A stretch of 64,000 nt of DNA, taken from NCBI RefSeq assembly GCF_026914285.1, contig NZ_CP113864.1, forward strand, positions 2,139,001 through 2,203,000, read 5' to 3'. This DNA comes from Caldicellulosiruptor naganoensis. Lineage in GTDB: Bacteria > Bacillota > Thermoanaerobacteria > Caldicellulosiruptorales > Caldicellulosiruptoraceae. The notes below the pieces were generated by a model, which ran no database searches, was not told the origin of the DNA, and saw only the letters and a list, made by a program, of their open reading frames with translations. Positions 36,193 through 45,362 of the stretch are shown here, in pieces. Numbering within the stretch: position 1 is the first letter of the stretch; each line of letters starts with the position of its first letter. Both the position numbers and the translations under genes were made by a program.

Positions 36193-39100
36193 TTAATAAT
36201 TGATTATCACAACAGACGGCTTTACAGTAGTTTTAGAAAGGTCAAAAACACTTTGAGGAACAAGCAATATCACATCATCGCCGTACTGCGGAGGACTTTG
36301 CAAAATAGTCCCAGAGCTATTTATTAAAACTGCACTTGACAGGTCCAAAACAAGGCTTGCATTTATCTTGTTCCACGTCTTTGTAATCATATCATAATAC
36401 TGAGGATTTAAAACCTGTCTATTTTTACCCATAGTACCAACAACTATATACCCGCCAAAACTTGCATCAATTACAGACATTGCATACTTTCCATCATGTA
36501 TAATATACACGCTTTTGTTAAGAAGCCCTAAGATGTCCTCAGGATTATTTATCCCATAGACATCACAATAGGTTGTCTGTGTGTCATACAAAAGTACAAG
36601 TGGAGTTGAGACAAACTGCCAACCGTTTTGTTTATCAAGGTATACGTAGTTCTTGAGTTTTATATATTCAAGCTCTGAAATCTCTGAAACTTCTCCTCTT
36701 ACAATAATTGGTTTTGAGACTGCTTCTTTGTACTTAGCAACAACCAAGTTTTTCCCATCAGTCACAGCTATTATCTCATCTCCAACCTTCAAAGAAGCAT
36801 TTGAGACAAGCCCATTTGCAATAATGTATGAATTTTGGCTGAAGTTAAATTGCTCTCCAGATAGCAGAATAGTCCCTGAACTTGTTCCTGTAACTTCACC
36901 ATCTACTACAGAATATGAACCTTTTGAGAGTGCAAAAACTGTACCCAACACTTCTTGCGAAAACCTATCTTTTGTAATTACCACTACTGAAAAGTTTTGT
37001 AAAGTAGGAATGCTGTCCTGTCTTTTACCATCCACAATAAACACCGCATCAGCTGGAATTTTAAATGTCTTATAGTCATATAGCTTTTCAAACTTGTTGT
37101 TTCTCAAGATTGAGATGTTTGATAAATACAAATTTCCGCCAATTATTGATGCCTTGGCAAGATAGATGTTTTTAACATACTCATTTGTTGAAATTTCAAT
37201 CTTTTTAATATTTGCAGACATTCCAAAGAATGACCCTGTAACTTTTACAAATTGCCCCGAAGCCAAATCTTTCAAACTTGTTTTTTTGCCATCTTTTACA
37301 ACCTCAACTTCACTATTTAAATCATAAGGACCATATACCTTGCCATCAATATTGAGATATATTTTTTGAGGCATCTTAGTTATGGGGTTCCTTTGGATAT
37401 CCTCAATCTTAGCAATCTTTGGCTGAAGGTTTGAGCTTGCAGTGATAGCTCTTACAAAATCACCGTTAAAATAAAGATATACTATATCGCCTTTTGAAAG
37501 GCTATCAGGCGATACAAGCTTTCCATCCTTCATAACTTTGAGCCCAAGCTTTTTTGAAAACCTGTAACTTTTTTTGACACCGTCTTGGTTGTAGATTTCT
37601 ACATAATTCAGGTTTGTGTCAATTTCATAAAGTATGCCGGAAACTACGTCCTCTGACCTTTCATCATAGGTAGTGCTGATATACTGAGCATAGCCACCAT
37701 ATTCCCCGACCAAAACCTTCATGCCTTGATAAAAATTATTTTTTGTAAGCATACGTGTAAAATCACCTTTGTCAATATAAGCTGTATCAGGCGACAGCAA
37801 AAATGACAAGAGTTTTCCGTTTGAGTTTATAATAATTTTATCATTTGCAATCAGAGAAATAACACCTTCTATTTTGTTTATATCTTGGTCTTGATAAGAC
37901 AAAATGGTGATGCTATCAGCTCTTTCCTTTTTGAAAGTAGTCTGGACTATATTCCCCACTGACAAATCCGAAAGATTTATAGCTCTTTGAGCTCTTGTAT
38001 CGTAAATTGTAGCTTTTGGAGCCACTAAAAGATTATATACTTTGCCATCTGAAAGTTTTATTTGAATTGTATTCTTTTTTATATCAATCTTTGTTACAAC
38101 ACCCTTCACTGTAACTGTACCAGCCTTGGATAAAACCTCACCTAATACAACCTGATTTTTGTTATTTACGTAAAGGTCAATATAATCTCCTTGTTGCAAA
38201 GAAGAGGATAAAACCGCCCCATTATCTGTTATTACAACAAAGTCTTGTTTTGGCGGCGATAGCGTTATGTTTATATTATTTCCAGCATCATTTTCACAGG
38301 TTATTACTATTTTATCAGAGTATCTCTGAACACCATTTATCTCAACAGGCTCTTTTTTAAGGTTGTTCGCCTTTACAATATAGTCTTTAAGTTTATACAA
38401 GATGAAACTTAGCTCCTCATATGTTATGTAGTCATCCGGGTGAAGATATCCATCAGACCTTCCAACTAAGCTTCCATTTTTAAGAAGGGTATTTATTGAA
38501 GACAAAAATTTGCTGTCAATTTTGTCATAATCAGGGTAAAGCCGCGCTAAATTCTCATAGCTTTGAGGAATTTTGAGTGTCAAAACAATCCAGCGGCAAA
38601 CCTCCTGCCTTGTTGCAGGTGCTGACCTAACAAACACAAGGTCGTCATATGAGTAGGGTCTTCCTTCATACACAGCCCTTGAGACAATTTCATTGTTCTT
38701 TTTTATAAGGTCAGCTGTCATTTTTTCATGATCTTTTTGGCTTGGCTGGACTTGAGCTATTGCATCCTGATACTCTTTTTTTGAAATTACTTTCATGTCA
38801 TACGCAAGCTGGATGTACCCTAAATAAAGGTAGTTATAGGGTTTAACAAGCTTTGAACCAGACGGCCTTTTTGCTTCTAATTTTTCTGCCCTCAAAAAAG
38901 CATCTTGTTGTTTACCTGCAGAATTTAGGATTATTGAAAGCGCCTCTTCTTTTGTGAGAATATCAGCAGGTTTTATCCTTGTCTTGCTTGTTGAGCTAAA
39001 AAAACCTAAGGCAGACAAAAACAGAAGAGACCTTTTTGACACAGGATTTTGAGGAAGCTGAATAGTAGTGGTATTTTTAAGCATCTTGTTATAATCAGAA

Positions 39101-39204
39101 TTTGCTGTATATTCGAAAGTAGCTTGCGCCCTCACTGGTATTAAAAGGTTTAAAACAAATATTAAAGTTATCAATAAAACAAAAATACACTTTATTCCTC
39201 TCAA
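36193..39204 (-). CDS. large secreted SLH-type protein with tandem beta-domains
   Basis: About 1003 residues. After a signal peptide (MRGIKCIFVLLITLIFVLN...VRAQA) come divergent SLH-like repeats in the first 300 residues (LTKEEALSIILN, ATRQEVCRWIVLTL, GYLHPDDYITYEELSFILYKL). A long series of small beta domains follows, with recurrent phrasing such as VKGVVTKIDIKKNTIQIKL, IEGVISLIANDKIIIN and VSGILYEIDTNLNYVEIY, like repeated OB-like units. The start is uncertain: TTG 39204 has AAGGTG six bases before it and gives a clean signal peptide, while GTG 39237 is the longest option. Likely a surface-layer-associated structural protein; function inferred from architecture only. Second gene of the dusB-SLH-SLH-ctpA run. 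Confidence 0.8.
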   Translation of the reverse strand: MRGIKCIFVLLITLIFVLNLLIPVRAQATFEYTANSDYNKMLKNTTTIQLPQNPVSKRSLLFLSALGFFSSTSKTRIKPADILTKEEALSIILNSAGKQQDAFLRAEKLEAKRPSGSKLVKPYNYLYLGYIQLAYDMKVISKKEYQDAIAQVQPSQKDHEKMTADLIKKNNEIVSRAVYEGRPYSYDDLVFVRSAPATRQEVCRWIVLTLKIPQSYENLARLYPDYDKIDSKFLSSINTLLKNGSLVGRSDGYLHPDDYITYEELSFILYKLKDYIVKANNLKKEPVEINGVQRYSDKIVITCENDAGNNINITLSPPKQDFVVITDNGAVLSSSLQQGDYIDLYVNNKNQVVLGEVLSKAGTVTVKGVVTKIDIKKNTIQIKLSDGKVYNLLVAPKATIYDTRAQRAINLSDLSVGNIVQTTFKKERADSITILSYQDQDINKIEGVISLIANDKIIINSNGKLLSFLLSPDTAYIDKGDFTRMLTKNNFYQGMKVLVGEYGGYAQYISTTYDERSEDVVSGILYEIDTNLNYVEIYNQDGVKKSYRFSKKLGLKVMKDGKLVSPDSLSKGDIVYLYFNGDFVRAITASSNLQPKIAKIEDIQRNPITKMPQKIYLNIDGKVYGPYDLNSEVEVVKDGKKTSLKDLASGQFVKVTGSFFGMSANIKKIEISTNEYVKNIYLAKASIIGGNLYLSNISILRNNKFEKLYDYKTFKIPADAVFIVDGKRQDSIPTLQNFSVVVITKDRFSQEVLGTVFALSKGSYSVVDGEVTGTSSGTILLSGEQFNFSQNSYIIANGLVSNASLKVGDEIIAVTDGKNLVVAKYKEAVSKPIIVRGEVSEISELEYIKLKNYVYLDKQNGWQFVSTPLVLLYDTQTTYCDVYGINNPEDILGLLNKSVYIIHDGKYAMSVIDASFGGYIVVGTMGKNRQVLNPQYYDMITKTWNKINASLVLDLSSAVLINSSGTILQSPPQYGDDVILLVPQSVFDLSKTTVKPSVVIINY

Positions 39205-39259
39205 ATCTGTCACCTTCTTATCTCTTGATTGTGTCACAAAGTCCTAAATAAGTTTTTCC

Positions 39260-40246
39260 TCATATGATATTATCGACCATTTTTGACTTTTGTTCAAGCT
39301 CTGCTCTCAACTCTTCAAGGTAGGAAATTAAAGTTCCTGCCTCACCTATTCTGTTAATTCTATCTCTAATTTTTGCTGCATTCTCAATACCTTTTACAAA
39401 AAAACTAAGATGCTTCCTTGCCTCAAGCACTGCCATCTTCTCGCCTTTTTCAATGCAAAGTTGCTTGAAAAATTCAATTGCAACTTTGATTTTCTCATGA
39501 GGTAAGACTCTTGTTGTAACCTGCCCGTTTTCAAATCCCTCTTTTATCTGAAGAAACACCCAAGGGTTTCCAAGCGCTGCTCTTCCTATCATGATGCTGT
39601 CTGCTCTTGTTATTTCATACGCTTTTTTTGCTGACTCAAAATCCACTATATCGCCGTTCGCAACAACTGGAATTTTAACCTTCTCTTTTACTTTTCTTAT
39701 TATCTCCCAGTCAGCTTTTCCTGAATACATTTGTGTGCGTGTTCTGCCATGGACTGTTATAAAAGAGGCTCCGCTTTCTTGCATGATATAGGCAAACTCT
39801 GGCGCATTTAAATTTTCTTCATCAAATCCCTTTCGTATCTTTACAGACACAGGTTTCCTGCTCACCCTTGCAACCTCTTCAACTATCTTTGCTGCCAAAG
39901 AAGGATTTTTCATCAGCGCACTTCCTTCACCGCTTTTTACAACTTTTGGAACAGGGCAGCCCATGTTTATGTCAATAAAATCGTACTCAAATTCATCCTG
40001 AATAATTTTGACCGCTTCAGCCATTACATGTGGGTCGCTTCCAAAAATTTGAACACCTTTTATCTTTTCATCTTCAGAAAACGAAATTAGCTCTTTTGTC
40101 TTTTGGCTTCCCATTGTGATTGCCTTTGCACTCACCATCTCAGTTACGGTAACATCTGCACCAAACCTGCTACAAAGGCTTCTAAATACCTTGTCTGTAA
40201 ACCCTGCCATTGGTGCTAAGAAGAGTTTTCCTTTGATGTTTAGCAT
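39260..40246 (-). CDS. dusB: tRNA-dihydrouridine synthase (DusB type)
   Basis: A 328-residue flavoenzyme with an N-terminal FMN-binding TIM barrel: LAPMAGFTDKVFR, INMGCPVPKVVKSGEGSALM with the catalytic Cys, VKIRKGFDEENLNAPEF, FITVHGRTRTQMYSG and MIGRAALGNPWVF. A helical tRNA-recognition domain follows (EARKHLSFFVKG). It reduces uridine to dihydrouridine in the tRNA D-loop with NADPH. The start at ATG 40246 is chosen because AAAGGAGC lies upstream of it and inside the longer frame from 40267. It heads a run with two SLH genes and ctpA, an unusual combination. Confidence 0.93.
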   Translation of the reverse strand: MLNIKGKLFLAPMAGFTDKVFRSLCSRFGADVTVTEMVSAKAITMGSQKTKELISFSEDEKIKGVQIFGSDPHVMAEAVKIIQDEFEYDFIDINMGCPVPKVVKSGEGSALMKNPSLAAKIVEEVARVSRKPVSVKIRKGFDEENLNAPEFAYIMQESGASFITVHGRTRTQMYSGKADWEIIRKVKEKVKIPVVANGDIVDFESAKKAYEITRADSIMIGRAALGNPWVFLQIKEGFENGQVTTRVLPHEKIKVAIEFFKQLCIEKGEKMAVLEARKHLSFFVKGIENAAKIRDRINRIGEAGTLISYLEELRAELEQKSKMVDNII

Positions 40247-40376
40247 TCTGTTTTTTGCTCCTTTCAAAAAGGCTTTTTAATACAATCTCTCTCTTGTTTT
40301 AATTTGTCTTTAACTTATCATAATCTTATCACATTTTTTAAACATTCAAAATTACAAATCTTTGAAAATTTCCATT

Positions 40377-41075
40377 TTAAAACATCTTTCCTATCACAAC
40401 AAGAAGCAGCACGTGAACAGGGTAGAACCAGTAAAAAAAGTATTTGTTTAGCCTTAGTTCAAATTCAACTGGTAGCATTCTAATTAGTAAAATCAGGACT
40501 ACAGATATTATTGAATAAAACTGAACAGGCCAGTCTATAAGGTGTACTTCAAACCATGTAAGGATACAAAATCCTATCAGTTGCAAAAATGGTATGTCAA
40601 AAAATAAGTAAAAAATAAGAATTGACAAAACACCATATATTCCATAGTCCATAGGAACAAAATAAGAGATTGCAAGTGGAATTATAACAAGAAAATACCA
40701 TCTCTTCTGAATAAAAAATAAAGCTACAGCTGCAAAGAAGAATGTAGCAATTACATTTAGCTCGTATGGGTCCCCTGTCATAAGACTAAACGGAATCTGT
40801 GAAACCAGCGCAAATATGAAAAGCCTTTTTAAATACCTATTAGGATTTGATGTAAACTTAAAACCAGCTGCTACCTGAAAAGCAAAAATAGGAAATGCAA
40901 TTCGCCCAACTATTCTAAAAAGTACTCTATTGGGAAAATACAAATAACCTATGTGGTCAATTAGCATAGAAGCAGCAGCAATGAGCTTTAAAAGATTGGA
41001 CTTAGATTTTGTAAGCTTTTTTGACATAAGCACAAATAAAGGTAGTGTATTTAAATTTGAAATTATTTTTTCCAC
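40377..41075 (-). CDS. TraX-family membrane protein
   Basis: A 232-residue polytopic protein with about seven helices. The conserved TraX-like start KLIAAASMLIDHIGYLYFP is followed by FRIVGRIAFPIFAFQVAAGF and YLKRLFIFALVSQIPFSL. TraX of the F plasmid acetylates pilin; chromosomal homologues in Firmicutes are common, are related to membrane acyltransferases and have no established role. The start is GTG 41075, six bases after GGGAGAG, in preference to the TTG at 41093 that lies upstream of that site. Stands alone between dusB and the GH3 terminator. Confidence 0.83.
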   Translation of the reverse strand: MEKIISNLNTLPLFVLMSKKLTKSKSNLLKLIAAASMLIDHIGYLYFPNRVLFRIVGRIAFPIFAFQVAAGFKFTSNPNRYLKRLFIFALVSQIPFSLMTGDPYELNVIATFFFAAVALFFIQKRWYFLVIIPLAISYFVPMDYGIYGVLSILIFYLFFDIPFLQLIGFCILTWFEVHLIDWPVQFYSIISVVLILLIRMLPVEFELRLNKYFFYWFYPVHVLLLVVIGKMF

Positions 41076-41194
41076 AAATAACTCTCCCTTCAAACTAAAT
41101 AAGGTAATTTGATTGTATATTTCTACTTTACGAGTCTAAAATCCTTTTTAAATATGTTTACTACCTTTAAAAAATTGTTGCTATAAAAAAATAA

Positions 41195-41235
41195 GGCTGC
41201 CACACTCCCTTTTAATTCGGAAAAGTGCAGCAACC
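41195..41235 (-). terminator. intrinsic terminator of the GH3 gene
   Basis: Twelve-base arms at 41195-41206 and 41224-41235 pair throughout on the minus-strand RNA when three G-U pairs are allowed, followed by TTATTTTTTT. It lies 24 bases beyond the stop at 41259. Confidence 0.85.
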
Positions 41236-41258
41236 TCGTTTTCTTTGAACTTCAAATA

Positions 41259-43571
41259 TTATTCGCACCAAACTTTGCTAAAGTAGTGCTTAAGCTGTCT
41301 TGCATCCTTCTTGCTTCCCACTATTTCAAAAGTTCCTGTAAACTCAATGTCCTCTGATGATGCACCTATCATAACCTCAACAACTCCAGGTGTCACTACC
41401 CTGTTCATACCATAGTCATAGAACGCAAACAAGTCTGGATAGAGTTCAAATACAACATTCTTCTTCTCACCAGGTTTTAGATGAACTCTCTTGTAGCCTT
41501 TTAGCTCTTTGACAGGTCTGGTTACCAAATACTCTTCCTTTCTTGTGTAAAGCTGTACAATCTCGTCTCCTTCGTATTTTCCTGTATTCTCAATTTCAAT
41601 GGATATTTTTATGCTCTCGTCCATGCCAATTTTTTCTTTTTCAATAGCAAAGTTTTTGTACTCAAAAGTGGTATATGAAAGCCCATAGCCAAATGGCAAA
41701 AGCGGTTTTGTTGACATCTCAACATAATCCCTATGCCAGCAAGACTTTCCCCCAGATGGTTTGTGTCCATAGTAAACTGGAACCTGACCAACATCTCGTG
41801 GGAATGAAATTGCAAGTTTACCACCTGGGTTGTAATCCCCAAACAGAACATCTGCAACAGCATTTGCACCTTCCTCACCTGGGAACCATGCCTCAAGCAC
41901 AGCTTTGACATTTTCCATAATCCCGTCAAGTGCAACCGGCCTACCATTTACTAAAACCACAACTGTGTTTGGATTTACACTTACAATCTCTTTTACTAAA
42001 TCCTCTTGAACGCCAGGCAGTCTTAAAGATGCTCTGTCTCTTGACTCGCCAGATGTACAGTCAAGTCTTAAACCTGCCTTGTCGCCAACAACCAAAATTA
42101 CCGCATCTGCGTCCGCTGCTGCTTTTTTTGCTTCCTCAAATCCTGACCTATCTTGTGAATTCACATCGCAACCTTTTGCATACACAACTTCAGTATTGCT
42201 CGAAACCTTGTCCTTTATCGCTTCAAAAATAGACTTCATGTTGATTACGTTTCTAACAAACTCTTCTTCGTTGCCAACTCCTTTGTCTTCTTTGATGAAG
42301 AACATCTCAAGAGTTGCTATGTGAGCAGGGTACGAATAGTCACCCAAAAGATTTCTCACAGAATTTGCATTTGGACCAATTACTGCAATCTTCTTTAAAT
42401 CCTTTGAAAGTGGCAGGAAATTGTCATTCTTCAAAAGTACCATAGACTCTTGTGCAACTTTTCTTGAAAGCTGTCTCTGTTCTTTGTTATCAAATAGCTC
42501 TACAATACCATCAGTTTTGATATATGGATTGTCAAAAAGCCCAAGTCTGAACTTCATCTCTAAAACTCTTTTTACTGCTGCATCAACCAAAGTCATGTCA
42601 AATTTGCCTTCTTTTAAAGCTTTTATAAACTCTTCGGTGAAACATTCAATTTTAGGCAGCTCAATGTCAAGCCCTGCCCAAAGTGAAAGTGCCGCTGCTT
42701 CTTCATAAGTCTTTACAGACTTGTGATAATCTAAGAGGTTCCTCACACCACTGTAGTCTGAAACGTAAATTCCATCAAATCCCCATTCATTTCTTGCTAT
42801 ATCGGTAAGTAATTTTCTGTTAGCATGGCATGGAATCCCGTCAATCTCGTGATATGCTGGCATGATGGACTTCAAGCCTGCAACTTTTACTGCAACTTCA
42901 AATGGATAAAGATATACCTCTCTCAGCTCCCTTTCAGGAATGTGGACAGGTGCCCAGTTCATTCCACCTTCTGACATTGCATACCCAACAAAGTGTTTTC
43001 CTGTTGCAACAATTCCTTCTTTAATATCATCACCTTGCAACCCTTTTACATAGCTTACTGCCATATTTGCAACAAGGTATGGGTCCTCTCCAAATGTCTC
43101 CTCAACCCTTCCCCAGCGTGCATCCCTTGCAACATCAATCAGCGGTGCTAAAGCTTGATGTGCACCTACTGCCTTCATCTGCGTTCTTATCACTTTCGCA
43201 AGTTCTTCAACAATTTCATTGTCAAATGTGCAGGCAACGCCTATGCTCTGTGGAAAAACAGTTGCACCTTTCGCCATAAAGCCCGAGCAAGATTCTTCAT
43301 GTATCATTGCAGGAATCCCAAGTCGTGTGTTTTCAATCAAGAACTTTTGAATCTCATTTGCAGTCTTTGCTGCCTCTTGTGGTGACAGATTGCTCGCACC
43401 TGCCAGCCTTGTAATCTGCCCAATTCCATGTGGTAGCTTTTCTTTTGCTTTTTGTGGTGAGAATTTGTCATTCTCCAAAATATCTTGTATAAGAATGCTT
43501 GTGAGTTGATACACCTTTTCTTCAATTGTCATCTTCTGCAAAAGATCATTCACTTTCTTTTCAATTGACAC
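41259..43571 (-). CDS. glycoside hydrolase family 3 beta-glucosidase/beta-xylosidase
   Basis: A 770-residue GH3 enzyme. It has an N-terminal barrel with ARDARWGRVEETFGEDPYL and GKHFVGYAMSEGG, and the nucleophile Asp272 in YVSDYSGV. An alpha/beta-sandwich follows (LLKNDNFLPL...VIGPNA), then a C-terminal fibronectin type III-like domain (ENTGKYEGDEIVQLYTRKEE). No signal peptide, so it acts on imported oligosaccharides. Substrate choice between beta-glucosides and beta-xylosides is not safe from sequence alone; the overall form resembles the intracellular beta-glucosidase/xylosidases of thermophilic Clostridia. GGAGG is well placed before the ATG. A catabolite-type operator lies about 90 bases upstream. 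Monocistronic. Confidence 0.92.
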   Translation of the reverse strand: MSIEKKVNDLLQKMTIEEKVYQLTSILIQDILENDKFSPQKAKEKLPHGIGQITRLAGASNLSPQEAAKTANEIQKFLIENTRLGIPAMIHEESCSGFMAKGATVFPQSIGVACTFDNEIVEELAKVIRTQMKAVGAHQALAPLIDVARDARWGRVEETFGEDPYLVANMAVSYVKGLQGDDIKEGIVATGKHFVGYAMSEGGMNWAPVHIPERELREVYLYPFEVAVKVAGLKSIMPAYHEIDGIPCHANRKLLTDIARNEWGFDGIYVSDYSGVRNLLDYHKSVKTYEEAAALSLWAGLDIELPKIECFTEEFIKALKEGKFDMTLVDAAVKRVLEMKFRLGLFDNPYIKTDGIVELFDNKEQRQLSRKVAQESMVLLKNDNFLPLSKDLKKIAVIGPNANSVRNLLGDYSYPAHIATLEMFFIKEDKGVGNEEEFVRNVINMKSIFEAIKDKVSSNTEVVYAKGCDVNSQDRSGFEEAKKAAADADAVILVVGDKAGLRLDCTSGESRDRASLRLPGVQEDLVKEIVSVNPNTVVVLVNGRPVALDGIMENVKAVLEAWFPGEEGANAVADVLFGDYNPGGKLAISFPRDVGQVPVYYGHKPSGGKSCWHRDYVEMSTKPLLPFGYGLSYTTFEYKNFAIEKEKIGMDESIKISIEIENTGKYEGDEIVQLYTRKEEYLVTRPVKELKGYKRVHLKPGEKKNVVFELYPDLFAFYDYGMNRVVTPGVVEVMIGASSEDIEFTGTFEIVGSKKDARQLKHYFSKVWCE

Positions 43572-43661
43572 TTTTTAAAACACCTCCGATTTTTAGACTT
43601 TAAAAAATTTAAAATGTGCTAGGGGTAGGAAATACAGCAAAATCAAAGTGAAATCAAAATT

Positions 43662-43675
43662 AGAAAACGGTTTCA
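43662..43675. promoter_or_regulatory. cre/LacI-family operator upstream of the GH3 gene
   Basis: AGAAAACGGTTTCA matches the Gram-positive cre consensus TGWAANCGNTNWCA at every position except the first. It sits about 90 bases before the GH3 start. Control by CcpA or by a sugar-specific LacI regulator is likely; the two are not separable from sequence alone. Confidence 0.6.
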
Positions 43676-43798
43676 ATAATGAGTAAAAATAATACCCACT
43701 TTTATTTTCTCTTTGAGAGTTATTATATCACTCTTCATAAACAACTTCAACAACAAAAATTTATAAATGTAAATGTCTACACTTCCTATTTTAACCAG

Positions 43799-43927
43799 TT
43801 AAAACTCGTTAATAACTCTTGCTGTTGCAATCCACCCGACAAGCCCTGCAAAGTCTGCAGTCTTTTTCATAAAGATAAGAAGCACTAAAACCAGCAAGAT
43901 TGGCAAAATACTAAGAAAAAAGTCCAT
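43799..43927 (-). pseudogene. N-terminal remnant resembling L-lactate permease
   Basis: Behind a strong ribosome binding site (GGAGGGG, 9 bases before ATG 43927) lies a 42-codon frame with a hydrophobic helix (FLSILPILLVLVLLIFM) followed by KTADFAGLVGWIATA and then a stop. That order resembles the first helix and loop of lactate permease/LctP-type carriers, which are over 500 residues long. Everything after residue 42 is missing. It could alternatively be a genuine one-helix membrane peptide, because the start signals are intact. Confidence 0.5.
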
Positions 43928-44031
43928 ACAAATTTTCCCCTCCTACCATCCTACATTTTTTATTTTTTCAACCTCAACACGCACTTTTGCTGTTGACCGT
44001 GCTACCAAACTACTGCTGTAAAGCTTTCCAC

Positions 44032-44520
44032 TCACACCTCAAACATAGTTTTAAGAAGTGCTGTGCCTGTTTTTGTCTTAAAGTATTTTTCCTTGACCAG
44101 CTTTATAGCCTCTTTTGACATTCCATCCTCGTAGATATTTACAATGAAATCAGCTTCAACTAAAATCTGAAAGTCTATGTCATCTATCTTGTGATAGGAA
44201 TGATGATTGCTAATTAAAAAAAGAATTCTTTCTAATGTTTTTTGGTCTATATCAAAGCCATCTAAAATACTTTTTGCAACCTCCGGTCCTTCTATTTCTT
44301 GAAGATGCCCAGCAGTAGAACCATACTTTTGTTCACAAACCTTTATACCAATGTCATGAAGTATAGCTGCTATCTCTAAAATCTGCTGTTTACTATCATC
44401 TAACCCTTCCATTTTCCCAATCAGCCTTGCAAATGAAAATACCTTTATTGCATGGTTTATCCTTTGCACATCAGTTTTGAAATATTTTATCATTTCAAGC
44501 AAAATCTTCTCAATATCCAT
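44032..44520 (-). CDS. HD-domain phosphohydrolase
   Basis: A 162-residue single HD domain. It shows INHAIKVFSFARLIG (first His), AAILHDIGIKVCEQKYG (HD pair), SNHHSYHK and LVEADFIVNI (last Asp), giving the metal-binding H...HD...D set. Likely a phosphohydrolase of a small nucleotide or phosphorylated metabolite; the substrate is unknown. It lies just downstream of the glutamate synthase operon but after that operon's terminator, so probably separately expressed. Confidence 0.82.
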   Translation of the reverse strand: MDIEKILLEMIKYFKTDVQRINHAIKVFSFARLIGKMEGLDDSKQQILEIAAILHDIGIKVCEQKYGSTAGHLQEIEGPEVAKSILDGFDIDQKTLERILFLISNHHSYHKIDDIDFQILVEADFIVNIYEDGMSKEAIKLVKEKYFKTKTGTALLKTMFEV

Positions 44521-44557
44521 AAAACTGCACCTCCACTGTTTATGAAAAATATAAAGC

Positions 44558-44589
44558 GGCCAATGGCAAAAACAAAATTACCACTGGCC
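44558..44589 (-). terminator. terminator of the glutamate synthase operon
   Basis: GGCCAATGG (44558-44566) pairs with CCACTGGCC (44581-44589), with one G-U pair on the minus-strand RNA, followed by CTTTATATTTTT. It starts 16 bases beyond the gltB3 stop. Confidence 0.75.
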
Positions 44590-44605
44590 ACTAAAAAATT
44601 TTTTA

Positions 44606-45361
44606 TTAATAAGCATAGAGCTTTCCGTAAGGACGCTTGTTGTATGGAATTAGCTTATAAAATGGCTTTGACATTATAAACTCTTTGCTGTAGCCAAAGT
44701 ATTTTACAAACTCTGTTACGTATTTGTCTATAAACTTGTAATCTTCTTCCTCCATATCAACTATCTTCACTTCTTTCCCCAGCTGATACGGCTGAAGCTG
44801 GCCTCTTAAATACATGACTCCGCCGTGCATACCGGTTCCACAATAAAGCCCTGTTATCTCCTCATCTTCCTTTAAAGTAAGGCCAAGTACAATAATCCTT
44901 CCACCTGCCATGTACTCACCCAAAAAATCTCCCGCCTTGCCACCAACAACAAGTACAGGTACTTTGTCCATATACTCTTTCATGTGAATTCCAACTCTGT
45001 ATCCAACATTGCCTTTAATAAATATCTCGCCGCCACGCATACCGTAGCCTATAATATCCCCTGCTGAACCATGAACTATGATTTTGCCCGCGTTCATGGT
45101 ATTGCCAATACCGTCTTGACCGTTTGCAAAAACCTCTATTGTAAGCCCGTTCATAAAGGCTGCCATATCATTGCCAGGGGTGCCATAGATGTTAAGTTTT
45201 CTGTCTGGGAAAGTCAGCCCGTCACCTATATAGCGCTGACCATTTACGTTTATTAAATCTATCTCTTTATACCCCTCATTTAGCGCATTTTCAATCATCT
45301 CATTGAGTTCTTTGTAGTGTATACCCTTCGCATCTATTGTAAGTTTACCTTTATCTGCCAT
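44606..45361 (-). CDS. gltB3: glutamate synthase GXGXG-domain subunit (GltB3)
   Basis: A 251-residue right-handed beta-helix protein equivalent to the C-terminal GXGXG domain of the large glutamate synthase subunit. Its repeats include GNDMAAFMNGLTIEVFANGQDGIGNTMNAG, GDIIGYGMRGGEIFIKGNVGYRVG and GDFLGEYMAGGRIIVLG. In fused GltB this domain braces the ammonia tunnel between the amidotransferase and FMN domains. I start at ATG 45361, one base after the upstream gene's stop; the GTG at 45376 abuts a G-run with no spacing. Last gene of the split glutamate synthase operon. Confidence 0.88.
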   Translation of the reverse strand: MADKGKLTIDAKGIHYKELNEMIENALNEGYKEIDLINVNGQRYIGDGLTFPDRKLNIYGTPGNDMAAFMNGLTIEVFANGQDGIGNTMNAGKIIVHGSAGDIIGYGMRGGEIFIKGNVGYRVGIHMKEYMDKVPVLVVGGKAGDFLGEYMAGGRIIVLGLTLKEDEEITGLYCGTGMHGGVMYLRGQLQPYQLGKEVKIVDMEEEDYKFIDKYVTEFVKYFGYSKEFIMSKPFYKLIPYNKRPYGKLYAY

Positions 45362-45362
45362 T

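Larger units (their letters stand above)
43572..44031. other. intergenic region with operator and permease remnant
   Basis: 460 bases upstream of the GH3 gene. It contains the GH3 leader, a cre/LacI-type operator (43662-43675) and, further up, a short minus-strand remnant resembling the start of a lactate permease (43799-43927). A minus-strand TTGATT with a 17-base spacer to TATTTC lies just inside the operator. No intact gene is seen. Confidence 0.5.
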
